Shown here in pieces: positions 27,477 through 35,206 of a stretch of 64,000 nucleotides of DNA (position 1 is the first letter of the stretch; each line of letters starts with the position of its first letter). Source of the stretch: Acidobacteriota bacterium (GTDB taxonomy: Bacteria; Acidobacteriota; Terriglobia; Terriglobales; Acidobacteriaceae); contig JAFDVQ010000006.1 in NCBI GenBank assembly GCA_018268915.1, positions 372,001 to 436,000 on the forward strand, read 5' to 3'. Below the pieces are notes generated by a model. The model saw only the letters and a list, made by a program, of their open reading frames with translations, made no database searches and was not told the DNA's origin. The translations under genes were made by a program, and so were the position numbers.

Positions 27477-30167
27477 ATGTCCCGTAAGCCCCTAACTGTT
27501 CTCGGCGTGGCGCATGTTGCGCTTTTGGTCGCAGTCCAGGCCGCACCCTGCCAGACGTCCGCCCCCGTCTTCTCGACCATCTCGTCAATCGCCTTTGACA
27601 ACTCCGGCCCCGTGATCCGCTCCCATGCGGAAACCGAAAAGCCCTTCACGGTCGGCGGAGAGCGCGCCGTTGTCCTCGGCCAGCAGAACGGCGTCTTCGA
27701 AGCATGGCCTCTGCCCGTCAAGCTCCTCTCGCACATGACCATCGAAGCCGAGATCGAAGGCTACACCGTCCCCATCGACGTCAACCAGCAGGCCGCAGAA
27801 ATTGAGGTCCGCCCCGATCGCACCATCATCACCTACAGCCACATCGGCTTCACCGTCCGCCAGATCATGTTTTCGCCCAGCGCAGTTAAGGCCGGAACCG
27901 GCCCCGTCGTTCTCTACGAATTCGACTGCGTCCACCCCACTCAATTCACCTTTCGCTTCACCCCCGAACTTCGCTGGATGTGGCCCGAGCGCAACGAAGG
28001 CGTACCGGGAATGGAGTGGGTCGCCGGTCCTGCCGCCGCGCCCAACGCGAAAGAGCCCGGCCCCTCCGGCTCCATCTCCGGAGTGCCTCTTCCCAACCAC
28101 GGATACTACGTGCTGCACGCCGACTATCCCGATCTCGCCGGAGCGGTCACCATCCCCGGTGCTCAGCCCGGCGTTCTCGCTCCCTATCAGGAGCGGCCGC
28201 AGGTTCATCCCGTCGAACTTCGTCTCCACATCGATCCGAACCGAGATCGCGGCCGCCTCTTCCCGCTCCTAATGGCCGTCGGCATGGACAAGGAGTCCGC
28301 CAGTAACGACGCCCTCGGCGCAACTCTCCAGCACCTGAACGAGAGCATCCCCGATCTCTACAAGCAACAGTCCGAAAGCTATAAAGAACTCCTCGCTAAC
28401 TCCGTCTCCATCGAGACTCCCGACAAGACTCTCAACGAAGCCTTCCAGTGGGCCGTCATCTCCATCGAACAGCTCAAGACCAAATCTCTCTCCAAAGACT
28501 CGCTGGGTGTCGGAAACAGCAACAAGTCGGGTGCCCCAGGTCCCTCGCCTTTGGGGACCGGGGATGACGAAACCGCCTTGGTCGCCGGCTACTACGCCTC
28601 CGCCGACTCTGCCCGTCCCGGCTTCGGCTGGTTCTTCGGCCGCGATGCCCTCTATACGCTCTTCGCCGTGAACGGCTACGGCAACTTCGCTCTGTCGAAA
28701 TCCGAACTCGAATTCCTCATCAAGCGCCAGCGCGACGACGGCAAAATCATGCACGAGTACTCGCAGACCGCCGCCTTCATCGACTGGCGCCAGTTCCCCT
28801 ACATGTACGCCGCTGCCGACGCCACACCGCTCTTCATCCTCGCCATGGCCGACTACGTTCGCGCCAGCGGCGACGTCGCCTTTCTCACCGCGCATCGCGA
28901 CGCCATCGAGAAAGCATGGGCCTTCGAAACCGGCCACGCCGATACCAACGGCATCTACGACAACCGGCAGGGAACAGGCTGGGTAGAGAGTTGGCCCGGC
29001 GGCATGCCGCATCAGGAGGTCTATCTCGCCTTCCTCGACCAGCAGGCCTCCGGGGCAATGGCCCAGCTCGAAGACCTCCTCCACGATTCCGCGAAATCAC
29101 AAGCCGCGAAGACCCGCGCCGATGCCATCGCCAAAACCATCCAGGCCCAGTTCTGGGATAAGGATAAAAACTGCTACGCATTCAGCCGCAACTCCGACGG
29201 CTCGCTCGACCGCACCAGCACCGTCTACCCCGCGCTCGCATGGTGGAGCGGCAAGGGCCTCGCCGGCGACAACTCCATCCCCACGGAAACCGGAAACTGC
29301 CTTCAGCAACTCGCTGGACACGCGCTCAATACCGACTGGGGTCTGCGCGACGTCGCCAACGACGAGAAAATCTACGACGGCATGAGCTACCACCAGGGCT
29401 CCGTCTGGCCGCTCTTCACCGGCTGGGCCGCCCTCGCCGAATACCGCGGCAACCAGCCCCTCGCCGGCTATCAACTATTGATGGAGAACGTGAACTTGAC
29501 CAAGACTCAGGATCTTGGTGCGGTCACCGAACTCCTCTCCGGCGACTACTTCGTCCCCTTCGGCCGCAGCACCAGCCATCAGCTGTGGTCTTCAGCGATG
29601 GTCATCACCCCAACCTTACGCGGCCTCTTCGGCATCGACATCGACGCCCAGACGAAAACCGTCACCGTCAACCCGCATCTACCGGCCGGCTGGGAGAGTG
29701 CGGAAATCAAAAACCTGCGCGTAGGTGACGAAACGGTCGATCTCAGATTCAAAGTCTCTCAAACCGATAACACCGTTTTGATCTGGCAGAGAGGACCAGC
29801 GAAATCAGGAGTTCATCTCCGAACCCTCGAGTCGAAGGCCACCTCGCATTCAGACGAAGGAATTAGCATCAACAGGCAACTGGTTGAAATCGGCTCCTTG
29901 ACTCAAATGACTCTTCCAGGTGACCGCACCCATTCTTTCCGCGTGTTAAGTGAGCGATATGTGGACCGGAAACTCACAATTGTGGTTGAAGCTCTCGCGG
30001 GGACGCATGTTCAGGTTCCCGTCATTGTTCACTTGCAAAAGGCCAAAATGCATGCGGACGGGGCCGATCTCAGCGACTCCGCAGACGGGAGCAGTCCGCA
30101 AAATGCGATGATCCACTTCCCACCCGGAGAAGGCTGGAAGACCATCACCGTCACACTCACCTGGTGA
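27477..30167 (+). CDS. Exported six-hairpin glycosidase related to glycogen-debranching/GH63-type enzymes
   Basis: An 896-residue protein with a probable signal peptide (VLGVAHVALLVAVQAAP). Residues about 30-270 are an N-terminal beta-sandwich; about 300-740 form an (alpha/alpha)6 barrel with GWFFGRDALYTLFAVNGYG, TGWVESWPGGMPHQEVY and MSYHQGSVWPLFTGWAAL, blocks typical of amylo-alpha-1,6-glucosidase and GH63-like folds. It should hydrolyse an alpha-glucoside-type substrate outside the cytoplasm; the exact specificity is open. The last 130 residues have clearly less GC-biased codons than the rest. A short palindrome resembling an intergenic repeat lies in frame at 28529-28563 (SGAPGPSPLGTGDDE). 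Confidence 0.8.
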   Translation: MSRKPLTVLGVAHVALLVAVQAAPCQTSAPVFSTISSIAFDNSGPVIRSHAETEKPFTVGGERAVVLGQQNGVFEAWPLPVKLLSHMTIEAEIEGYTVPIDVNQQAAEIEVRPDRTIITYSHIGFTVRQIMFSPSAVKAGTGPVVLYEFDCVHPTQFTFRFTPELRWMWPERNEGVPGMEWVAGPAAAPNAKEPGPSGSISGVPLPNHGYYVLHADYPDLAGAVTIPGAQPGVLAPYQERPQVHPVELRLHIDPNRDRGRLFPLLMAVGMDKESASNDALGATLQHLNESIPDLYKQQSESYKELLANSVSIETPDKTLNEAFQWAVISIEQLKTKSLSKDSLGVGNSNKSGAPGPSPLGTGDDETALVAGYYASADSARPGFGWFFGRDALYTLFAVNGYGNFALSKSELEFLIKRQRDDGKIMHEYSQTAAFIDWRQFPYMYAAADATPLFILAMADYVRASGDVAFLTAHRDAIEKAWAFETGHADTNGIYDNRQGTGWVESWPGGMPHQEVYLAFLDQQASGAMAQLEDLLHDSAKSQAAKTRADAIAKTIQAQFWDKDKNCYAFSRNSDGSLDRTSTVYPALAWWSGKGLAGDNSIPTETGNCLQQLAGHALNTDWGLRDVANDEKIYDGMSYHQGSVWPLFTGWAALAEYRGNQPLAGYQLLMENVNLTKTQDLGAVTELLSGDYFVPFGRSTSHQLWSSAMVITPTLRGLFGIDIDAQTKTVTVNPHLPAGWESAEIKNLRVGDETVDLRFKVSQTDNTVLIWQRGPAKSGVHLRTLESKATSHSDEGISINRQLVEIGSLTQMTLPGDRTHSFRVLSERYVDRKLTIVVEALAGTHVQVPVIVHLQKAKMHADGADLSDSADGSSPQNAMIHFPPGEGWKTITVTLTW
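28529..28563. repeat. REP-like palindrome in frame inside the glycosidase gene
   Basis: GGGTGCCCC then AGGTCCC, a 9-nt loop, and GGGACCGGGG. GGTCCC (28539-28544) pairs with GGGACC (28554-28559) and CCCC (28534-28537) with GGGG (28560-28563), around a bulged A. The gTGCCCC opening and hairpin layout match the intergenic elements at 30291 and 30359. It encodes a Gly/Pro-rich loop between two conserved blocks and does not disrupt the frame. Confidence 0.5.
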
Positions 30168-30190
30168 GCCTGACCATCGCATTGAAGTGT

Positions 30191-30250
30191 CATCCTGAGC
30201 GCATGGGGCCCCGGACGTTTTCTTCAGTCCGGGGGTGGTAAGCGAAGGAT
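30191..30250. repeat. Composite intergenic palindrome
   Basis: An outer inverted repeat ATCCT (30192-30196) / AGGAT (30246-30250) carries the CATCCTGAGCG...AGCGAAGGAT sequence. Its middle is occupied by a hairpin of CCCCGGAC (30209-30216) and GTCCGGGG (30227-30234) with a 10-nt loop. It looks like one repeat nested inside another. It follows the glycosidase gene and may also stop transcription. Confidence 0.5.
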
Positions 30251-30290
30251 CTGCTTTTGTTCTCCAGCCCCTGCAGTTCTCAAGACAGGC

Positions 30291-30322
30291 GTGCCCCGTT
30301 CCTGGCTCTGCTAGGGCGGGAA
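30291..30322. repeat. REP-like palindromic repeat, copy 1
   Basis: GTGCCCCGTTCCTGGC then TCT then GCTAGGGCGGGAA folds as an imperfect hairpin. It is nearly identical to the element at 30359-30389, 68 nt away, in the same orientation. Confidence 0.65.
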
Positions 30323-30358
30323 CTTCCACCAATCGCCCCGCAAATAACAAGGAAGCGG

Positions 30359-30389
30359 GTGCCCCGTCCTAGCTCTGCTAGGGCGGGAA
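30359..30389. repeat. REP-like palindromic repeat, copy 2
   Basis: GTGCCCCGTCCTAGC then TCT then GCTAGGGCGGGAA. The CCCGTCCTAGC and GCTAGGGCGGG arms pair over 11 positions with one G-U. It is the second copy of the pair, 43 nt before the stop codon of the convergent deiodinase-like gene, and may act as its terminator. Confidence 0.65.
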
Positions 30390-30431
30390 TATGAACAAAT
30401 CGCACCACCGATTTCCGATTTGGATCCCAGG

Positions 30432-31178
30432 TTACGGAGCCACAGGATCAATCGCCGGCGGAGGCAGCTTCTTCATCGCCGCCGCCAGATCATCCGGGTG
30501 AAATCCGAACGGCCCCGGCGTGCTCTTGTAGAGCACCCGTCCGCCTCGATCAATCAGGTACAGTCGATCCGGCCAGCCCGTGTATGCCAGCTCAACCTGG
30601 TTGTTGATCCCATCCACCAGTGCGGGAAAGTGAATGCCCAGCTTGCGTACGCAGGCGTTGGCCACGCCGAACCGCTCCGCCTCATTCGTCGGACTGTGGA
30701 AGAGCACGCCGTCCTTCACATTCGACTGCATCTGCCAGACATCCGTCGGATGGGCCTCGAGAATGTACACGGCGTAGAAATCAACTTTGCCCTTGTACTC
30801 CTCAGATAGCTTGTTGAGGGCGGGAACCTCCCGCCGAAATGGCGGTCAGGTATAGCTCCCGAACACCAGCACCACTGGGCGCTCCGTCCACAGCGAACCC
30901 AGATCTACTGGCGACGTCTCGTTCAGCCTCTTCACCTGGAGCGGCGGAGCCATATCGCCGACCTGCAGATTTCCCTTTCGTGCCCGGTTCCACAGCGTCT
31001 CAAATGGGATCACGAAGTACGCCGGCATCGGCATCCGCGCCATCACATGCCCAAACACCTCAGGTGGCTGCCGCATCGCCCAGGCGATGTAGCTGACGAA
31101 GCAGACCCAAAAGACAAAGCACACTGCGGCAACGGGCACCAGCCATTTTTTCCATCTGCCCTTCACTTGAGTCGCCAT
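30432..31178 (-). CDS. Selenoprotein: membrane-anchored iodothyronine-deiodinase-like thioredoxin-fold protein
   Basis: A 248-residue frame read through one in-frame UGA (30846-30848, residue 111), here called selenocysteine. The N-terminus (KGRWKKWLVPVAAVCFVFWV) is a basic stretch plus transmembrane anchor; the rest is a thioredoxin-like domain probably facing the periplasm. The UGA sits in VFGSYT-U-PPFRREVPAL, matching the GSxTU active site of deiodinases. EAH follows with Glu at +30 and His at +32 from Sec, the spacing recalled for mammalian Dio3 (Sec170, Glu200, His202), and Ser is at -3. GWPDRLYLIDRGGRVLYKS is the conserved C-terminal block. A hairpin directly follows the UGA. It lies 12 nt after the AhpD-like selenoprotein in the sel operon. 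Real substrate is unknown; deiodination is not implied. Confidence 0.88.
30819..30845 (-). promoter_or_regulatory. Candidate bacterial SECIS of the deiodinase-like gene
   Basis: Immediately 3' of the UGA the mRNA can form GGCGGG-AGGUU-CCCGCC, a 6-bp stem with the apical loop starting 16 nt after the UGA. The loop sequence AGGU and its distance resemble the E. coli fdhF SECIS. An alternative 5-bp stem CCGCC/GGCGG starts directly at the UGA and would compete. The bulged U of the E. coli element is not evident. Confidence 0.65.
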
Positions 31179-31190
31179 GCTCGTTCCTCG

Positions 31191-31772
31191 TTACTTCGTC
31201 ATCTGATTCATTGCCAGGTAGTTCTGTGGTTCAATACCAAACGCATCCGCAACACGATTGAAGAAGGCAAACATCGCCGTAATGTACACCGCCTCGGCAA
31301 TCTGCGGCTCCGTCCATCCCAGGTCGCGCAGCTTCTGCACGTCCTCATGCGTGGTGCGGTAAGCCGCTTCCGTCACTTTTCCGACGTACTCCAGCAGCCC
31401 GCGTTCTGCGTCGCTCAATCCGGCTCCATCAAGATCACCATGAGCCAGCGCCTGCACCGTTTTCTCTTCTGCTCCCTGAACACGCAGGAAGTAAGCATGC
31501 GAGTCCAGTCAATATGGACAGCGATTCAGGTACGAAACCCAGCTCGCGATCGCTTCCTTCGTCTGCCGTGTCAGGTGCCCCTGCGAGAAGTGAACCGTGT
31601 CGCCAAACTTCATCACATCGCGCAGAAAATCCGGCCGATGGCTGAAGCACTTCAGAATGCCGGGCATCTCCTGCCGCCCTGACTTGGCGCGCCACTCGTC
31701 GTAGACCTTGGCGACATCGCCTGCCGCGTCTACGTCTTCAATCAGCTTTATCTTTGAGTTGTCCTGTCGCAT
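31191..31772 (-). CDS. Selenoprotein: AhpD/carboxymuconolactone-decarboxylase-like peroxidase-related protein
   Basis: A 193-residue frame read through one in-frame UGA (31509-31511, residue 88). The motif is SYLNRCPY-U-LDSHAYFLRV, the AhpD-type CxxC...H active site (C85, U88, H92) with the resolving or attacking Cys replaced by Sec. The upstream part (YDEWRAKSGRQEMPGILKCF) and downstream helices (ERGLLEYVGKVTEAAYRTT, GWTEPQIAEAVYITAMFAFF) are typical of the peroxidase-related CMD group. It probably reduces peroxides or disulfides in the cytoplasm. Without Sec insertion it would yield two useless halves of 87 and 105 residues. It starts 68 nt after selB and ends 12 nt before the deiodinase-like gene. 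Confidence 0.88.
31476..31508 (-). promoter_or_regulatory. Candidate bacterial SECIS of the AhpD-like gene
   Basis: Right after the UGA, CUGGAC pairs with GUUCAG (6 bp, one G-U), then a U-U mismatch, then CGCA pairs with UGCG, leaving an 11-nt loop UGCUUACUUCC. The stem starts at the first base after the UGA, as in known bacterial SECIS elements. The loop does not show a clear GGU, unlike the neighbouring gene. Confidence 0.6.
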
Positions 31773-31840
31773 GGGGTGAAGACAATTGGGACGACTATAT
31801 CACGCGGCATTTTCAACCCGGTATCAACCAGAAGATTGAC

Positions 31841-33736
31841 TCACGAAACGATTCGGACATCGCCCTGCTTGCGCGTGATCCTCTCGCGATCAAGTAGCTC
31901 CAGCAAGGGAATCGCATGTTTCCGCGTCAGCCCGGTCATCGCCTTGAATGCCGTCACATCGAGAGCCTTTCCACGCATTGGCTTCAATCGCTCTCCCAGT
32001 TCCCGCACCGCCTCAGCATGCACAAACGTATCGTCGCTACCCATACGCACCAGAGCTTTTTCGCGAATCAACAGCGTAATGATCCGCCGCATCTCCGCCT
32101 CGCCGATCCTGAGCTGCTGCGCGACATCCTTCACCGCGGACGGAGCAAGCGCTGCCTTCCGGTAAGCGGCCGCAACATCATTCCGCAACCGCGCTTCCTT
32201 TTCCGAAATCGCGGGAGCAATTCCGGCAAGCGTGACCGACTCGCCGCTTATCCGGGCTGTGCCATCCGCAACAATCCGTTCCAGTGCCGAACCGAAAGCC
32301 TCGGCATTCAGCCCCGTCTGCTCCTGCAGCACCGAGCGCTTCACCCCTTGCGCCCCGGCGCTCTTCAGCCGTCCCGTTAATTTCTCAACCGCGTCTCGGA
32401 AAGCAGCGCTGGAGATCAGCGCGTCACTCCCCATCGAGACAAGCTCTCCCGAGGTTCGAAAATCCGCAGCCATCTGACGAACGTGATCGGCCCTCAAGCC
32501 CATCTCCCGCGCGAGCGTTGCAGCCGGAATGCCCTCCATTTCTCGTCGCCCCACCCGCAACTCGAGCTGCCGCGGCATGTCGCCCTTCACCACTCGCTCC
32601 AGCCACGTTTCCGTGACAGCCCGCCGCACATGAGCCATCGGATTCGCATCCAGAACCCGGCCGCCACCCACCGTGCCTGCCGGCAAAGGCTGGCGCAGTA
32701 CAAAACGATCTCCCGGCGCCAGCACAATCGGCTGCGCGAGCTTCAACCTCGCAAGCCTTCTTGCCCCGGGGCCTGCAGGCCCAGTGCCATAGAGAGAAAC
32801 CTCCGCCATCACCTCGGAGGTAAATGCATGCAGATGCACGCGAGCCCGGTGCTTCAACGCGGGAGCGTCACCGAGCAGCGTGACCTCCGCGTCGACAACG
32901 TCTGCGGGCGTCATCTCTCCGGCAGTGACCAGGCACTGTCCCCGCGAAACCTCCGCCGCATCGACGCCGGAAAGATTCACGGCCGTGCGCGATCCCGCTT
33001 GTGCCAGTTCCTCCGACGCGCCATGCGTTTGCAATCCCCGCACGCGCACGCTCCGGCCGCCCGGCTCCAGCATGAGACTCTGTCCGACGCGAATCTCTCC
33101 GCTCAGCAGTGTTCCGGTCACAACCGTACCGAAGCCCTTCTTCACAAATACGCGATCGATCGGCAGCCGCATCGGACGCGCAAGGTCCGCATCTCCCGCG
33201 CGCAAAGCAACGCGAATCAGTGCAGAGCGAACCTCCTCCAGGCCGACGTCATTGCGCGCACTCGCCGCCAGGATCGGAATCTCTTTTCTCCCGAGAAATG
33301 TGCCCTTCAGGAAGTCACGCACCTGCGCGCGGACCTGTTCGAGGCGATCATCGTTCACGAGATCCGCTTTGCTGATCACCGTGAACCCATCCGACATTCC
33401 CAGCAGCTCGCAGATCGCCAGGTGCTCGCGCGTCTGCGGCATCACGCCTTCATCCGCGGCGATCACCAGCATCACCGCTGGAACACATCCCGCTCCCGCC
33501 AGCATGTTGCGGATAAAAAGCGCGTGCCCCGGCACATCCACAAAACTGATGCGCAGCGCCGAGCCATCGGCAGCAATCGAATCCAGCGAAGCAAATCCCA
33601 GATCGATCGTGATCCCGCGCCGCTTCTCTTCGGGCAGGCGATCCGTATCTACTCCGGTCAGAGCGCGTACCAGCGCCGTCTTGCCGTGATCGATGTGGCC
33701 GGCTGTTCCAATGACGATGGACCTGAGTGGTTTCAT
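31841..33736 (-). CDS. selB: Selenocysteine-specific translation elongation factor
   Basis: A 631-residue GTPase that delivers Sec-tRNA to UGA codons marked by a SECIS hairpin. G1 GTAGHIDHGKTALVRALTG, G2 EEKRRGITIDLGFA, G3 FVDVPGH and G4 SKAD are intact, followed by EF-Tu-like domains 2-3 (FGTVVTGTLLSGEIRVGQS) and C-terminal winged helices (REKALVRMGSDDTFVHAEAV) that bind the SECIS loop. GHIDHGKT rather than EF-Tu's GHVDHGKT is common in SelB. It starts 12 nt after selA and is followed by the two selenoprotein genes. Complete and apparently functional. Confidence 0.96.
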   Translation of the reverse strand: MKPLRSIVIGTAGHIDHGKTALVRALTGVDTDRLPEEKRRGITIDLGFASLDSIAADGSALRISFVDVPGHALFIRNMLAGAGCVPAVMLVIAADEGVMPQTREHLAICELLGMSDGFTVISKADLVNDDRLEQVRAQVRDFLKGTFLGRKEIPILAASARNDVGLEEVRSALIRVALRAGDADLARPMRLPIDRVFVKKGFGTVVTGTLLSGEIRVGQSLMLEPGGRSVRVRGLQTHGASEELAQAGSRTAVNLSGVDAAEVSRGQCLVTAGEMTPADVVDAEVTLLGDAPALKHRARVHLHAFTSEVMAEVSLYGTGPAGPGARRLARLKLAQPIVLAPGDRFVLRQPLPAGTVGGGRVLDANPMAHVRRAVTETWLERVVKGDMPRQLELRVGRREMEGIPAATLAREMGLRADHVRQMAADFRTSGELVSMGSDALISSAAFRDAVEKLTGRLKSAGAQGVKRSVLQEQTGLNAEAFGSALERIVADGTARISGESVTLAGIAPAISEKEARLRNDVAAAYRKAALAPSAVKDVAQQLRIGEAEMRRIITLLIREKALVRMGSDDTFVHAEAVRELGERLKPMRGKALDVTAFKAMTGLTRKHAIPLLELLDRERITRKQGDVRIVS

Positions 33737-33748
33737 CCGGCCGCGAAT

Positions 33749-35182
33749 CTACAGCTGCTCCAGTGCACGCGCGACGGTCTCATCGTGGTGCACGGGAACC
33801 GTACGCAGGTCGAGCACAACCATATCTTCAGCAATGCGCCCAACAATCGGCGGATCGAACAGGCGCAGTTTCTTCAGCAGCTCATTCGCGCCGAGTCGGC
33901 GATGCCGTATCGACACCGCGTAACTCTTCAGCCGTGCGTTCGGCGCCGTGCCGCCGCCAACAACGCTCTCCACCGGGATAACCGTCGCGCTCAAATTCTC
34001 CGATCTGGTGGCGTCAGCTAGCGCATGGCAGCGTCTCTCAATTTCCTCCGCATCCACGCGAAGCATTCGCATCAAGGGTAGAGCGTCCGTCTGGCCCGTG
34101 AGGCATTCGAGCAGAGTCGCCTCGAGAGCCGCATAGGTAAGCTTGTCCACGCGAAAAGTTCGGAGCAGCGGGTTCTTGCGAACCTTCGCAATCAGATCCG
34201 CTCGCCCGATCAGCAATCCGCACTGAGGACCGCCGAGCAGCTTGTCCCCGCTTGCCGCAACGAGATCAACGCCCGTCTCGATCGACTCCCGCAACGTCGG
34301 TTGATCGTCAAGCCCAACTCCATCGATCCGCGACACAAGACCCGTGCCCTGATCTTCAAACAGCGGCACTCCCAGTGTCTTCGCAAGTTCGACCATGCCC
34401 TTGAGCGAAGGCCGTTCGACAAACCCCTCGATGCTGAAGTTCGACTGATGAACGCGCAGCAGAAGAGCCGTCTGTTCGTTCACAGCGTGTTCGTAGTCTG
34501 CGGCCCGCGTGCGGTTGGTAGTTCCCACTTCGCGCAGGATTGCGCCCGACTTCTCCAGAATCTCGGGAATGCGGAAGCCGCCACCAATCTCCACCAGCTC
34601 CCCGCGGGACACAACCACCTCGCGCTTTTCGGCAAGAGCGTTCAATGCAAGAAACGTCGCAGCCGCGCAGTTGTTGACCACCACCGCGCCCCAGCGCGTT
34701 ACATCCCCGTCTGCAATTCCCAGCACACGCAGCACGAGCCGCTCGGCATGAACATCTCGCTTGCTGCGTTCTCCGCTTTCCAGATCGAACTCGAGATTGC
34801 AGTAGTCGCGCGCCACCTCGGCGATGTGCGCCAGCGCTGCTTCGCTCAGCGGAGCCCTGCCAAGATTCGTGTGCAGAATCACTCCGGTGGCGTTGATCAC
34901 CGGCTTCAGCGAGTACTCAGGCCCTCGCTGGAGGCCCCGGCTCACCTCGTCGGAGATCGAACAGATCTCGCCTTCGAGCGCCTCAGCAGAAATCTCTCCG
35001 CACGAGATCTTTTCGCGCATCGCAACGAGATTCTCGCGAATCGCCGCAACAACGCGATCGCGGCCATAAATCCCGATCAGCTTTTCGACATCAGGCGTCA
35101 GGAGCAGCTCGTTCACAGACGGCAGGCGGCGGTAGAGCTCTTCCTGCCCCGTCGCCGTTCGTTCCATCGGATCAACTCCCAT
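33749..35182 (-). CDS. selA: L-seryl-tRNA(Sec) selenium transferase
   Basis: A 477-residue PLP enzyme that converts Ser-tRNA(Sec) to Sec-tRNA(Sec) using selenophosphate. The N-terminal RRLPSVNELL is family-typical, the PLP region has INATGVILHTNLGRAPLS, and the PLP lysine is in VAASGDKLLGGPQCGLLIG. The first ATG (35182) is only 2 nt after GAGGAG; the ATG at 35167 has GGAG 8 nt upstream and may be the true start. It lies 24 nt after selD and 12 nt before selB, within the sel operon. Confidence 0.96.
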   Translation of the reverse strand: MGVDPMERTATGQEELYRRLPSVNELLLTPDVEKLIGIYGRDRVVAAIRENLVAMREKISCGEISAEALEGEICSISDEVSRGLQRGPEYSLKPVINATGVILHTNLGRAPLSEAALAHIAEVARDYCNLEFDLESGERSKRDVHAERLVLRVLGIADGDVTRWGAVVVNNCAAATFLALNALAEKREVVVSRGELVEIGGGFRIPEILEKSGAILREVGTTNRTRAADYEHAVNEQTALLLRVHQSNFSIEGFVERPSLKGMVELAKTLGVPLFEDQGTGLVSRIDGVGLDDQPTLRESIETGVDLVAASGDKLLGGPQCGLLIGRADLIAKVRKNPLLRTFRVDKLTYAALEATLLECLTGQTDALPLMRMLRVDAEEIERRCHALADATRSENLSATVIPVESVVGGGTAPNARLKSYAVSIRHRRLGANELLKKLRLFDPPIVGRIAEDMVVLDLRTVPVHHDETVARALEQL

Positions 35183-35206
35183 GGCTCCTCGCTTGCTCCA
35201 ACGCCG

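Noticed and set aside
30432..31772. Interpretation of the four short ORFs as pseudogenes or frameshifted genes
   Set aside because: In both cases the frame is unbroken except for one UGA exactly at a catalytic Cys/Sec position, followed by a hairpin and next to selA/selB/selD; decay would not do this twice.
32483..34021. 512-codon plus-strand ORF opposite selB and the selA end
   Set aside because: It spans two genes on the other strand, is rich in Arg/His/Gln as expected of antisense GC-rich frames, and has no recognisable domain.
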